Shown: positions 1 through 12,040, counted from the first letter of the stretch. The stretch: 64,000 nt of DNA from Planctomycetota bacterium (GCA_021781415.1 JAJXWW010000001.1:1-64000), one strand, 5' to 3'. The notes: generated by a model not told the origin, from the sequence alone. Numbers and translations: made by a program.

Positions 1-93
1 AAACTGCCGGGTCATTCATCTCTTGCACTCTGGGTGAGCTACCGTTCAAAAACTACAATGAGCTAAATCCCCTAAACGAGGAGCTTACCGAAC

Positions 94-1389
94 ATGACCC
101 TACCGCATCTCGCTCCGCTTCGCCAAACGGTTCCACAACCCCTCGTTGCCGATGTTGCCGCCGAGGTGCATCGCCTTTGGAGCAATTCGCGGGTGGCCGG
201 GCGCGTCCGTCGCGGAAGTCGCGTGGCCGTCGGAGTGGGCAGCCGAGGGATCTCGAATGTGGCCGCCCTCGTTCGCGCCACGCTCGATTGTCTGCGCGAT
301 CTGGGCGCGCAGCCGTTTGTCGTGGCGGCTATGGGCAGCCACGGAGGCGCAACCGCCGCCGGCCAGCGACAACTCTTGGCCGAGTACGGCGTCAGCGAGC
401 AAGCTTTGGGCGTGCCGGTTCAAACCGACATGACCGCCGTGCGCATCGGCACCAACAGTTGGAACGAGCCGGTGTGGTGGGACAAGAATGCCTTGGAGGC
501 GGACGCCGTCGTTACCGTATCGCGCGTCAAGCCGCATACGGATTTTCGCGGACGCTTCGAGAGCGGCATCGCCAAGATGCTGGTCATCGGTCTGGGCAAG
601 CGCGACGGCGCGGCCCAGCACCATCGCTGGGGGGTGCGCGGTCTGCGCGAGATGCTGCCGGAAACGGCGCGGGTGATCGTCGAGAAGACGCCGTTCATCG
701 GCGGGCTGGCCGTGTTGGAGAATGCCCGCGAACAGACGGCCCGACTGCAACTGGTCGATCGGGACGAGCTATTCGACGTGGAGCCGGGGCTGCTGGAAGA
801 AGCGCGCGGCCTGATGGGACGGCTGCCGTTCGAGCAACTCGATCTCCTGGTCATCGGTGAAATCGGCAAGAACTACAGCGGTGCGGGCATCGATCCCAAC
901 GTCGTCGGTCGATTGCTGATCGAGACGCAGCCGGAGTTCGAGTCGCCGAAAATCACTCGCATCTGCGCGCTCGATTTGTCGCCGGAGAGCCACGGCAACG
1001 GCACCGGCTGCGGCATCGCCGACCTGGCCACCGAACGCCTCCTCGCCGCCATCGACCCCGTGCCGTTCCGCATGAACAACCTGACGGCCTGCTTTCTCCG
1101 CCGCTCGCAACTGCCCTTCGCTTTCCCCACCGACCGCGCCTGCCTGGAGGTGGGTATCCAGACGTGTTGGCAGCCCCATAAAGACAATTTGCGGATGGCT
1201 ATTATCCCCAATACCTTGGAGCTGGAAGAACTATGGGTGTCGGCGGCGCTCGTCGAGGAAGCGAAAAAGAATCCGCATCTGCAAGTGACGGGCGCTTGTC
1301 AACCCTTGCCGTTCGACGACCGAGAGAATCTGCTTCAAGAGAAACTCTTTCCGCATTCCGTGCGCGGACGGCGCGGACACAAAAACTAA
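94..1389 (+). CDS. LarA-like (nickel-dependent lactate racemase N-domain family) protein
   Basis: A 431-residue cytoplasmic protein of the LarA/DUF2088 type. The N-terminal half holds VAVGVGSRGISN near residue 50 and GSHGGAT near residue 86, a glycine/histidine-rich loop typical of the LarA N-domain, followed by VSRVKPHTDFRGRFESGIAK near residues 146-165. No signal peptide is visible. The ATG at 94 is preceded by GAGGAG about 10 nt upstream. True LarA needs a nickel-pincer cofactor made by LarBCE, and none of those genes is nearby. The substrate is therefore unknown and lactate racemase activity should not be assumed. It stands alone, convergent with the antitoxin-like gene that follows. Confidence 0.75.
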   Translation: MTLPHLAPLRQTVPQPLVADVAAEVHRLWSNSRVAGRVRRGSRVAVGVGSRGISNVAALVRATLDCLRDLGAQPFVVAAMGSHGGATAAGQRQLLAEYGVSEQALGVPVQTDMTAVRIGTNSWNEPVWWDKNALEADAVVTVSRVKPHTDFRGRFESGIAKMLVIGLGKRDGAAQHHRWGVRGLREMLPETARVIVEKTPFIGGLAVLENAREQTARLQLVDRDELFDVEPGLLEEARGLMGRLPFEQLDLLVIGEIGKNYSGAGIDPNVVGRLLIETQPEFESPKITRICALDLSPESHGNGTGCGIADLATERLLAAIDPVPFRMNNLTACFLRRSQLPFAFPTDRACLEVGIQTCWQPHKDNLRMAIIPNTLELEELWVSAALVEEAKKNPHLQVTGACQPLPFDDRENLLQEKLFPHSVRGRRGHKN

Positions 1390-1399
1390 GGGCACACGA

Positions 1400-1834
1400 T
1401 TAGGAAGGCGTGCCCGAACGGAGGAAGTAAATCATCGACCAAATTCGATGGCTTTCACCGCGTTCGATGACTTCGAGCGGTTTCAGTCCATCGAAGGCTT
1501 CGTTGGGAGTCTGAAGCCATTTTCCAAGCGATTCCTGTCGGATGACTTCGGTCAATGCGTCGGTCAATCTGCGCAATTCGCACAAGCGGCGAGCAACAAC
1601 CTCGCTGGGTTCCGCGCCGCTTTCCACGGTCGCCAAGGATCGCACCGAAACGGGCGGCAGGCGAGCGAACACTCCCCGATTGAGTTGCAACCGCTTACGA
1701 ATGTCCGCGGCAAGGTTCGACCGAACGATTGCTGCAACGCTGGGCTCATCTTTTTTGGGCGGATGTCTTTTTGGTTTCTCCTCGTTGTGAACGCGCTTCT
1801 TCGAGGCTCGCTCACCGCGATCGACTGGCGGCAT
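1400..1834 (-). CDS. Orphan Xre/MbcA/ParS-type antitoxin-like protein
   Basis: A 144-residue protein with a basic, disordered N-terminus (about residues 1-35), then a helical region (RGVFARLPPVSVRSLATVES) that looks like a reduced Xre helix-turn-helix. The C-terminus, LGKWLQTPNEAFDGLKPLEV, matches the W-L-x-x-P-N-x-x-x-x-G-x-x-P-x-E signature of the ParS/MbcA toxin-binding domain (DUF2384 type). In known systems this domain neutralises a RES-domain toxin encoded next to it. No RES gene lies on either side, so this is either a solitary regulator or a relic. The gene ends 11 bp from the converging LarA-like gene. Confidence 0.6.
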   Translation of the reverse strand: MPPVDRGERASKKRVHNEEKPKRHPPKKDEPSVAAIVRSNLAADIRKRLQLNRGVFARLPPVSVRSLATVESGAEPSEVVARRLCELRRLTDALTEVIRQESLGKWLQTPNEAFDGLKPLEVIERGESHRIWSMIYFLRSGTPS

Positions 1835-1980
1835 GAATCGCCTCCATTCCCCTCAATTGCAATTGTGGAGTGAATCGATCGCTTCAACCGATTCTTTCGT
1901 TGTTCTTGAAACGGTTCCATGACAACCGAACAACTCCAGCGAATGCTTCGTCTTCGTCTCGGATCGTTTTGGTTTGCGAT

Positions 1981-3774
1981 TTACTTTTTCAACAAATAGC
2001 GGTCGAACCAGGCGGCGATGGCATCCATGTCGCGTTCCATGCCCGGCCAGCCGTGGCCGCCGCCTTTCTTGACGATCAACTCGGCCGGCACACCCGCCTT
2101 TTTCAGCGCCTCGACCATGATCGCCGCTTGCTGGAGGGGAACGAGTTTGTCGGCGTCGCCGTGGATAATCAGCGTCGGCGACGCGCCGGCGCGAACGTGG
2201 GTCATCGGTCCAATTCGACGGCATAAAGCCTCGATTTTGTCTTTATCGGTGAGATGTTCCAGGCGATGGGTCTTTTTGTCCATCTCGCGGACATCGACGG
2301 CCGTGCGGAGAAAGGCGAGTACGCCGTCTTCGGCGAAGGCGAATTTGCCCTTCTCACCGTAGTTGAGGAAATCCGTGGGCGGGAAGAAACAGCCGACCGC
2401 CTGCACGCGGCTAGAGGCGCGTTCGACGGCGTCTTTCGCTTTGGGATCGCCGTCGTTGCCGGCCACGCCGAGCATCAGCGACAGATGCCCGCCCGCCGAA
2501 CCGCCGGTGATGCCGATGCGCTGCGGATCGATGTGAAAATCGCGGGCGCGATGGCGGATCGTGCGCACGGCGCGGTTGATGTCGGCGACGGCGTCGGGGA
2601 TGGTGAAACGCGGTTGACTGCCGTGGACCACGGCGAAGACGGTGTAGCCCCGTTGGACGTGCCCCTCCACGATCTTGCGAAAAAAGTCCGAATCGATGGT
2701 AGAGCGATCGGAGTGCCAACCGCCGCTGACGACGGCGACGACGGCTGCTCCATTGGCGTTTTGACTGGGCGTAAATACATCCATCGTCAGCGCGACGCCT
2801 TCTTTGTGTCCGTAGATCACATCGCGCTTGCGCCGATAGGACGATTGCGCGAAACGATGTCCCGCCACTTCCATCGGCACGGTGTACACCGAAGTGCGGG
2901 CCGTGACGTACAGCGTTTTCATGTCCTTGCCGCCGAACGCCACGTTGGCCGGCTGTTCCGGTAACTCGATGATGCCGAGCAATTTTCCTTCGGGATTGAA
3001 GACTTGCAAACCCAGATCGGAGGTGATGTACAGATTGCCTTTGACATCGATGGTCAGTCCATCGCCGCCCGATTTGCCGCCCTCTTTTCGCTGTTTCAAG
3101 GTGCAAAAGACGCGCCCCTTGCCGATCTTGCCCGTCCCTTCAATCGGATACGCCATCATGTCCGCTTGGCCCGAAGGAATGACGTACAGCGTCTTCTCGT
3201 CCGGCGAAAGAATGATGCCGTTCGGATTGGGCAGATTGTCGATCAGGCGCGTCACCTTGCCGCCGGAAGCGATGTAATAGACGGCGGTTTTCTCCTGCGG
3301 CAGAGGCATCGGCGCTCCGAAGGCGGGATCGGTGAAATAGACGCCGCCGTGCTTGTCGAGTACGAGATCGTTGGGCGCGTTGAAGCGTTTGCCCTGGTAT
3401 TTGTCGGCCAAGACGCGGCGCGATTTGCCGTCGGCACTGAGGGCGACGACCTGCCCGGCCATCTCGCAGGCCACGATCTCCCCCTTGGCGTTGACCATCA
3501 GACCGTTGGCGCGATTCGACTTCTCGCGGAAGACCGACAATTTCCCTCCGGCATCGATCTTGTGAATGCGCTCGTTGGGAATGTCGCTGAAGTAGACGTT
3601 GCCCGCGCGGTCGGGAGCCGGTCCCTCGGTGAACTTGAAATCCGTGTGCAGCTTGACGATCTTACCGACGGGGCCGAGTCCAGAAATGGGCGTCGGTTGT
3701 TTGTCGTCGGCGCGGACAACGAGAGTCGGGCCGAGAATCGAAACGAGCGCGACGATCGAACGAAGCGCGGACAT
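1981..3774 (-). CDS. Secreted SMP-30/gluconolactonase-like beta-propeller fused to an alpha/beta hydrolase
   Basis: A 597-residue exported protein. The ATG at 3774 is chosen because AGGAG lies 8 nt upstream and it opens a signal peptide (MSALRSIVALVSILGPTLVV) ending near Ala-Asp-Asp; the frame is open further upstream but lacks such support. Residues about 35-310 form an SMP-30/gluconolactonase/LRE propeller (GNVYFSDIPNERIHKI, APNDLVLDKHGGVYFTDP). Residues about 330-597 form an esterase-type hydrolase with nucleophile elbow GITGGSAGGHLS, acid in HGDADKLVP and catalytic His in GGGHGWPG. Both domains occur separately in planctomycete carbohydrate metabolism. The fusion suggests sequential action on a sugar lactone or ester, which is inference. 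Confidence 0.85.
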   Translation of the reverse strand: MSALRSIVALVSILGPTLVVRADDKQPTPISGLGPVGKIVKLHTDFKFTEGPAPDRAGNVYFSDIPNERIHKIDAGGKLSVFREKSNRANGLMVNAKGEIVACEMAGQVVALSADGKSRRVLADKYQGKRFNAPNDLVLDKHGGVYFTDPAFGAPMPLPQEKTAVYYIASGGKVTRLIDNLPNPNGIILSPDEKTLYVIPSGQADMMAYPIEGTGKIGKGRVFCTLKQRKEGGKSGGDGLTIDVKGNLYITSDLGLQVFNPEGKLLGIIELPEQPANVAFGGKDMKTLYVTARTSVYTVPMEVAGHRFAQSSYRRKRDVIYGHKEGVALTMDVFTPSQNANGAAVVAVVSGGWHSDRSTIDSDFFRKIVEGHVQRGYTVFAVVHGSQPRFTIPDAVADINRAVRTIRHRARDFHIDPQRIGITGGSAGGHLSLMLGVAGNDGDPKAKDAVERASSRVQAVGCFFPPTDFLNYGEKGKFAFAEDGVLAFLRTAVDVREMDKKTHRLEHLTDKDKIEALCRRIGPMTHVRAGASPTLIIHGDADKLVPLQQAAIMVEALKKAGVPAELIVKKGGGHGWPGMERDMDAIAAWFDRYLLKK

Positions 3775-3863
3775 GGAAGCGTCTCCTGGAGGGGTGGAAG
3801 GTATGGTGCAATTCGCCAACGCTAGGATAGGCGGAAGAGGGGATCGAGGAAAGCGGTACGCAT

Positions 3864-3936
3864 CCATCGGTTAGCCGCGACGCGGAGCGGAGCGCGGGAC
3901 CGACTCGCTCCGCTTCGCGTCGCTGCTAACCGATGG
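3864..3936. repeat. Long inverted repeat, family C (GGTTAGC...GCTAACC)
   Basis: Two 31-bp arms (3864-3894 and 3906-3936) are reverse complements apart from two mismatches, with an 11-nt loop. The arm core GCGACGCGGAGCGGAGCG recurs at 20795-20852. It lies 3' of the minus-strand 480-residue gene and supplies that gene's last codons and TAG stop. It could also act as a transcription terminator, although no T-tract follows. Confidence 0.85.
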
Positions 3937-5368
3937 ACCAAGATTGAAGGATTTCTTGCAGCGCCGCATTCCACGAATACATCGGTTCGTCTGACTCGGC
4001 GAGGAGCATCTGGTTTTCGGCGTCGGTCAGCTTGGGACGCGGGCCATCGAGAACGAGTCGATGGATGGGAACGTCGTCGGCTTGAAGCAGGCGCGGCTGC
4101 ATGTCGATGAGAAGGGCGTGGCACAGACTGCGGCGCGACCACGTTGTACAGAGGTCGGCAAGTCCTTTCTCCGGCATCGTCGTCAAGCTCGCCGTGCCGG
4201 TAGCGATCTCATCTCGGAGCAGAGAGACCAGTAGATCGCGTTCGGGCCGTAGCGGATCGTGGTCGCCGTCCGCGACGAAGACGAATTGAAACGAGAGCGC
4301 TTCGGTCGTCAGCCATTCGGACAATTTGCGAACGAGTTCATAAAGCAAGGCGAGCAACAAGACACCGCGTTGGTAGTCCAACCCGCGATCCTTGCAGCGC
4401 GTGCCTTCGAGGTCGGGATAGAGGAAGAAGGCGAAGGTGCGGCGGCGGCGGAGAAACTGGTTTTCGTCGCGGGCATAGTAAAGCAGTTCGTCGCGCAGAA
4501 ACTTGATGTCGAACAGATCGGGCCGTTCGTCGGTTTCCATGTAGGCCAGTTGAGAATGCAACAGGCTTTCGATGCTGCCGCGCGTGGCCAACGAGGTGTA
4601 TCCGCCGACGGGATAGGTGTCTTCGTCGAGGATGCGCGTGGGTACGTCGTGGCGGCGCGCTTGCGGGCGGAGTCGATGGCGCGGCAAACGCGCTTCGAGC
4701 ATTTGGGCCGCCCGCAGCACTTGCCGTTCGGCCAATTGTTCGCCCTCCGGTTTGAGGGCCGTGCCGCGTTCGAGCTGCGAAACGTCCTCGGGACCGAGTA
4801 TCTCGGCGCAGCGCCGCGCCGCTGCGATCAGCATCTCGTACTGAGCGAGGAGCGAGGGGTGCGGTCCGTCGCGCTCCAACGATTCCCAACCTTGGGTATG
4901 AAGATCCTCGTTCTTTCGTTGCAAGGCGGATTTCAGAACGCTGGGATTGAGGAGAATCCCTTCAAATCCCGAGCGCTCGGCGAAGTGGGCCACGACGAAG
5001 GCAAGCCCCCGCGCACGGTCGCGGCCTTGGTAACGGCGCAAGGCGTCGGCGGCGCGGGCGAACGTCCAATCGGCGTAGAACTTGCCCAGAACGTGATCTA
5101 CGTAAGTGCGGAGCAACAGGATGGGCAAAAGCGGTAGCGGCATTTCGCGGGAGGCAGCGAACGCGGCCGGTTCGCCGAAGGCGAGGTGCCCCAGATCGGC
5201 GAGGAAGCCCAACGGTGGTAGTTCGCGCCCGCTCGAGGCGATCTCGAACGCCCATTCCAGAACCGGACGGATGCTGCTCGGTTGCGGCGGCAGCGCGCGC
5301 TGCCACCATAACCCCTGCGACAAATAGCGAATCGCCTCGTCGGGATCGCGAATCTCGTGACGGCTCAT
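3926..5368 (-). CDS. Conserved hypothetical protein, possibly with a vWA-like region
   Basis: A 480-residue soluble protein that I cannot assign firmly. The N-terminal half is helical. The middle carries a conserved-looking block, TRILDEDTYPVGGYTSLATR (about residues 245-264), then FDIKFLRDELLYYARDENQF and an RRRRT motif. It is followed by a hydrophobic strand (TFAFFLYPDL), a long helix and a second strand (FQFVFVADGD), which resembles a von Willebrand A fold without a clear DxSxS metal site. Similar TYPVGG...DELLYY...RRRR segments occur, as I recall, in vWA proteins of bacterial FtsH/MoxR ternary systems. No AAA+ partner is adjacent, so that link is weak. The final residues and stop lie in the family C repeat. 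Confidence 0.55.
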   Translation of the reverse strand: MSRHEIRDPDEAIRYLSQGLWWQRALPPQPSSIRPVLEWAFEIASSGRELPPLGFLADLGHLAFGEPAAFAASREMPLPLLPILLLRTYVDHVLGKFYADWTFARAADALRRYQGRDRARGLAFVVAHFAERSGFEGILLNPSVLKSALQRKNEDLHTQGWESLERDGPHPSLLAQYEMLIAAARRCAEILGPEDVSQLERGTALKPEGEQLAERQVLRAAQMLEARLPRHRLRPQARRHDVPTRILDEDTYPVGGYTSLATRGSIESLLHSQLAYMETDERPDLFDIKFLRDELLYYARDENQFLRRRRTFAFFLYPDLEGTRCKDRGLDYQRGVLLLALLYELVRKLSEWLTTEALSFQFVFVADGDHDPLRPERDLLVSLLRDEIATGTASLTTMPEKGLADLCTTWSRRSLCHALLIDMQPRLLQADDVPIHRLVLDGPRPKLTDAENQMLLAESDEPMYSWNAALQEILQSWSIG

Positions 5369-5422
5369 GGCTGCCCACTTGCCTCCTCTCGCCCGGTTTA
5401 CCCCGTCACATTCTATTGCCCC

Positions 5423-5450
5423 GGCGAACCGGCTGCGTAAGCTGCCGGGT
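5423..5450. repeat. Family B palindromic repeat (single copy)
   Basis: The segment GGCGAACCGGCTGCGTAAGC followed by TGCCGGGT matches the repeats at 25131-25278 and 50727-50858. Its core is CGGC...GCCG around a central TAA. It sits in the 240-bp divergent intergenic region between the 480-residue gene and the BBP7 gene; no clear promoter was recognised there. Confidence 0.75.
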
Positions 5451-5608
5451 AAGGCGGTCGCCCAACAGCCGGATCGCTAGGCACAAACGCCACAATCCAA
5501 ATTATCGACAACCTCGCTCATTTCTCCGCCCGTTTATTCCGAAGAATAGGATGATCCACCCGGCGTCCAATCGCGCCGAGTCGATGGGGTTCAATAGACG
5601 AGGGCGGC

Positions 5609-6604
5609 ATGAGTTTGAAGCGAATCGGCCTGAGCGTACTGGTGGCGGCGATTTGCGGACTGAGCGAACTTCGCGCGCAATATCCGGTCCAGGAGTCGGA
5701 CATATTTCCAAGGTATACAGCTTCTCCTTCGGATGGGGCCTCGCCCTACAACCCACAGGCTTCAGGGCAAAATAGTTCTGACATCCCGTCGTTCGTGCCC
5801 GCGCCGGCGGGAGTGGATTCGGCCGGCATCGCGCAGAACGAAGGTAGTCCTCCCGCGCCGCCCCCGACGCTGATACCCCTCGGCCAACCCGCTTCGCCTT
5901 ACCTCACCTATCCGCGCTCACCGTGTTGTTGCGGCCCGGCCGGGGCGAACGGCCCGCTCGGCGGCGAACTCTTTGCCCGCAGCGGTATCGCCTTCCCCAT
6001 CGGCAGCGGCATCTTCAATCAGTACCTTCACGCGGGGTGGGACATCGAAGGCGGCGGACGCCTTTTTCTGTTCAATCCCCAGCAGACGGCCGCCTGGACC
6101 GGCACGTTGGGCATCAGCAACGTCAACTTGCAGACCGGCAGGGCCAATCAACCCGTCACGCTGTACCGCGTGCCGGTCCACACCGCGCCGCCCACCCCCA
6201 GTCCGTTTCCCATCACGGAAACGGTCGTGATTCCGAGTCTGGACGTGACCGTCAATTCGCTGAACATGACGTTCGTAAACATGGGGGCGGGGCGCGAGTG
6301 GTGGTTGTGGGGATCGGCCGACCCTGGAGCGCAAACGGGATGGAACTGGCGCGTCGGCATCGACGGCGGCGGACGTTGGGGATCGGCGCGCGTCGATTTC
6401 AACGAGATTCAGCAGCATACCGGCGTCGTCGGCGGCATGTACGCGGCCATCGATAGCGATCTCGAACATGCGTTCCGTTGCGGCGTCTTCTTCGTCGGGG
6501 TGCGCTTCGAGTACAACTATATTTGGACCCATCTGTTGCAAGATCAGAACAACGGCGACTTCCAGAGTCTTAGCCTCTTGTTTTCGACAGGCGTGCGCTT
6601 CTGA
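5609..6604 (+). CDS. BBP7-family outer-membrane beta-barrel protein
   Basis: A 331-residue exported protein with signal peptide MSLKRIGLSVLVAAICGLSE (cleavage near LRA-Q), a proline/serine-rich linker (to about residue 105), then a barrel region. CCCGPAGANGPLGGELFARS and GIAFPIGSGIF near residues 110-135 are typical of the planctomycete BBP7 family. The protein ends in FSTGVRF, the terminal aromatic expected of an outer-membrane barrel strand recognised by the BAM machinery. The region TAPPTPSPFPITETVVIPSL is probably a surface loop. Function within the family is unknown; a porin or structural role is inference. It is a single-gene unit. Confidence 0.85.
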   Translation: MSLKRIGLSVLVAAICGLSELRAQYPVQESDIFPRYTASPSDGASPYNPQASGQNSSDIPSFVPAPAGVDSAGIAQNEGSPPAPPPTLIPLGQPASPYLTYPRSPCCCGPAGANGPLGGELFARSGIAFPIGSGIFNQYLHAGWDIEGGGRLFLFNPQQTAAWTGTLGISNVNLQTGRANQPVTLYRVPVHTAPPTPSPFPITETVVIPSLDVTVNSLNMTFVNMGAGREWWLWGSADPGAQTGWNWRVGIDGGGRWGSARVDFNEIQQHTGVVGGMYAAIDSDLEHAFRCGVFFVGVRFEYNYIWTHLLQDQNNGDFQSLSLLFSTGVRF

Positions 6605-6801
6605 GTTCTGCCTCAAAGAAAAGATCACCAGATTCGTTCGCCCCGCAACGGTGGCGAACGGGTTCCCTTCCCTCTCCGCGTAGGCTAATCTAGCGTTGTG
6701 TAGCTTTCGATCGGCAAATGTTCCTCGGATAATTCTCCATGTCGCGGCGTCGGCGATTTATCGAACGAATCCAACGCAAACGGATCCGGAACGAAGAGCG
6801 C

Positions 6802-7608
6802 ATGTCCGATCTCTGGACGCTGACTCGCTGTTATCCCTCGTTGGATGCGGCGTGCTTGGCCCGTGCGGTCGAGTCTGCTGTCGCCTCCACGGAGCGATTG
6901 GATTATCGAACGCGGCTATTGGTGCGCGATAGTGCGGCGGCCCTGGAGCGCCATTGGGGCCGATCGGAGTTCGGCCGATGGCTGCGCGAAAGCCCTGTTG
7001 GCCGACGGATCGAATCGATCCGCCACGAGCAGTTCGAGGAAGTCGGGTTTCCCTCTTTGGAGAGACGCATCGTGAACGGAACCGACCCCGAACTTGTGAA
7101 GACGTTTCTCCGCGATCTCGGTTCGCACTTGTCGGAGCCGGTGCGTTTGGAAGTGGGCGGATCGATGGCACTCATCTTGACCGGCTATCTGTCGCGCGGC
7201 ACGGAAGACGTGGACGTGGCGGATGAAGTACCCGAACAGGTTCGCCGACTCTCCGCCCAAACCGTGGACGCTCTGGCAAGGCGTTACGGATTGAAATTGG
7301 CCCACTTCCAATCGCATTATCTCCCCGATGGCTGGAGAGCGCGTTTGCATTCCTTCGAGGAACTGGGCCAACTGCGCGTGTATCTTGTGGATGCCTACGA
7401 TGTGTTTCTGAGCAAGCTCTTCAGCGGCCGCGAGAAAGATCGCGATGATCTCCTCGTCTTGGCCGGACAATTGAAAAAGGAAGGGATCGTCCATCGGCTG
7501 CGCACTTACGCCACCGCGTTGAATGCTGAACCACATCTTCACGCCCACGCCGAACGGAACTGGTCGATTCTTTACCGAGGGGAGTCGTTGCCAACGACGA
7601 GCGGCTAA
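6802..7608 (+). CDS. Nucleotidyltransferase-like protein (DUF6036/AbiEii-like)
   Basis: A 268-residue soluble protein. The C-terminal half contains VRLEVGGSMALILTGYLSRG, then TEDVDVADE: a GG(S)xAL...T.DVDV pattern of the minimal nucleotidyltransferase superfamily seen in AbiEii and DUF6036 proteins. FLSKLFSGREKDRDDL follows and matches the K-x-x-x-x-R-x-x-K-D-x-x-D block of the same group. The ATG at 6802 is favoured over the in-frame ATG at 6739 because a GAAGAG sequence lies just upstream, but this is not certain. AbiEii toxins pair with an AbiEi antitoxin; none is adjacent, so a toxin role is not supported. Confidence 0.65.
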   Translation: MSDLWTLTRCYPSLDAACLARAVESAVASTERLDYRTRLLVRDSAAALERHWGRSEFGRWLRESPVGRRIESIRHEQFEEVGFPSLERRIVNGTDPELVKTFLRDLGSHLSEPVRLEVGGSMALILTGYLSRGTEDVDVADEVPEQVRRLSAQTVDALARRYGLKLAHFQSHYLPDGWRARLHSFEELGQLRVYLVDAYDVFLSKLFSGREKDRDDLLVLAGQLKKEGIVHRLRTYATALNAEPHLHAHAERNWSILYRGESLPTTSG

Positions 7609-7810
7609 AGCGAGACACGAACGTTAGACGATCTGCGAAGGATTAGGTGCGGGCGACAGAATACCGGACGGAGGACAGGGATAAATCGAGCGCACGGTCT
7701 TCAGGCGGACGTCGCGGAAGGGGATACGAATCTCCCAACCGTTGTCGAATAAGATCCAGCGTATGGCTCTTCGAGCGAGGCGAACGGCTCCTTCGTTCCA
7801 CGCGGGCATC

Positions 7811-7843
7811 ATTCTATACAACTCCGACATTATTCTATAGAAT
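7811..7843. promoter_or_regulatory. Paired operator-like sites, probable GntR binding region
   Basis: ATTCTATACAAC (7811-7822) and the perfect 12-bp palindrome ATTCTATAGAAT (7832-7843) start exactly 21 bp apart, two helical turns. The first resembles the TTGTATACAA-like sites of FCD-type GntR regulators. The pair lies just upstream of a possible -35 box and of the GntR gene, which suggests autoregulation (inference). Confidence 0.5.
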
Positions 7844-7847
7844 TCTC

Positions 7848-7876
7848 TTGCCTTCTCGCGCGCGTATGGATAAGAT
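7848..7876 (+). promoter_or_regulatory. Candidate sigma-70-type promoter for the GntR-PSD1 unit
   Basis: TTGCCT (7848-7853) and TAAGAT (7871-7876) are separated by 17 bp and lie about 120 bp upstream of the GTG start. The palindromic operator-like pair ends 4 bp before the -35 box. Confidence 0.4.
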
Positions 7877-7998
7877 CCAAATGGGATTTTGAGAAAGTCT
7901 CAAGATCGCTCTCTCTGACCCTCCGTGCGATTCGACTTGCCGAACGTGCCTGCCGGAATGCCCGCTTCGACCGCGACACCATGAGGAGAGATTGTACC

Positions 7999-8750
7999 GT
8001 GCCCGCATCCCAGAAGAACGCCGCGCCGCGCGGGCAGAATGGCTTGCGACGGCAGACGATCGTGCAAGCCCTGCTGTCCGACGTGTTTCAGGGCCGACTG
8101 CGCGCCGGCGCGCATCTCGTCACGCAGGAGTTGGCCGAGCGCTTCGGAGTCAGCCATACACCCATCCGCGAAGCCCTCATCGCCCTGGCCGGTATCGGCG
8201 TCATCGACTTGCTGCCCAATCGCGGCGCTCGCGTCCGCCAAGTCACGCCGCACGAAGTGCGCGAGGTATGCCAAGTGCGGCGCGTCCTGGAGTGCGAGGC
8301 GACGCGCTCGGCGTGCGGCCGTATCCCTCTCGCCGACCTGAACGCATTGGCCGACGATCTACGGCGGACCATCGCCTCCTCGTCGCGGCGCGGTACGCGC
8401 TACGTCGAAGAGGCCCGACGCATCGATAGTCGGCTGCACGATCTGATCGCCGAATCGTGCGGCAATCTTTTTTTGGCCGAAGAGATCGCTCGTCTGAAAG
8501 CGCTGTTCCGCGCCTTCCGCGATGTTGCCTGGGAACACGACGGAGCGCACAACGACTATCATCGGCTCGTCGAGGAAGGGCACGAACATTTGGCCATCGT
8601 CGAAGCCCTCTTGGTCGGCGACGCCAAGAGTTCCAGCCGAGCCATGGCGCGACACATCCGCTCTGGGGCGCGCTATTGGAGCCGGGCTTTGCCCAACGGA
8701 AACAAAGTTCACCACCCAGACACAAAGAAGCATCGAAAGGAAACTCAACC

Positions 8751-8754
<4 letters not shown>
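7999..8754 (+). CDS. GntR-family (FCD subfamily) transcriptional regulator
   Basis: A 251-residue DNA-binding regulator. The winged helix spans about residues 15-80 (IVQALLSDVFQGRLRAGAHL, then LAERFGVSHTPIREALIAL, the recognition helix region). The C-terminal FCD ligand domain follows (VCQVRRVLECEATRSACGRI, then the HDLIAESCGN...HRLVEEGHEHLAIVEALL region with the metal- or ligand-binding His residues). The GTG at 7999 is chosen because GAGGAGA lies 8-9 nt upstream; the ATG at 7981 would overlap that Shine-Dalgarno sequence. Its stop overlaps the ATG of the PSD1 gene (ATGA, 8751-8754), so the two are translationally coupled. FCD regulators usually sense small organic acids; the ligand here is unknown. 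Confidence 0.85.
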
Positions 8755-11972
<3,218 letters not shown>

Positions 11973-11993
11973 CGGTTGCTCGGCGAACGCGGA

Positions 11994-12021
11994 TTAGCCC
12001 GGAGCGCAAGCGACGGGCTAA
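11994..12021. repeat. Family A palindromic repeat (TTAGCCCG...CGGGCTAA)
   Basis: A 28-bp element with perfect outer arms TTAGCCCG and CGGGCTAA around GAGCGCAAGCGA. It lies between the PSD1 stop and the first ORF6N gene. Related copies are inside PSD1 and at 29806-29856. Confidence 0.8.
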
Positions 12022-12040
12022 CGCAACAAGGAGTACGCCC

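Larger units (their letters stand above)
7609..7998. other. 390-bp intergenic region upstream of the GntR gene
   Basis: The region holds two operator-like sites (7811-7843) and a promoter-like sequence (7848-7876). An open frame on the minus strand (7624-7830, 68 codons, beginning inside the operator-like region) resembles nothing I recognise and is not called as a gene. Confidence 0.5.

Noticed and set aside
7624-7830. 68-codon minus-strand open frame
   Set aside because: No recognisable domain, and its start region coincides with operator-like palindromes; not called, though not excluded.
8457-8750. Upstream extension of the PSD1 gene into the GntR gene
   Set aside because: The GntR protein is well supported there, and the PSD1 signal peptide starts at 8751.
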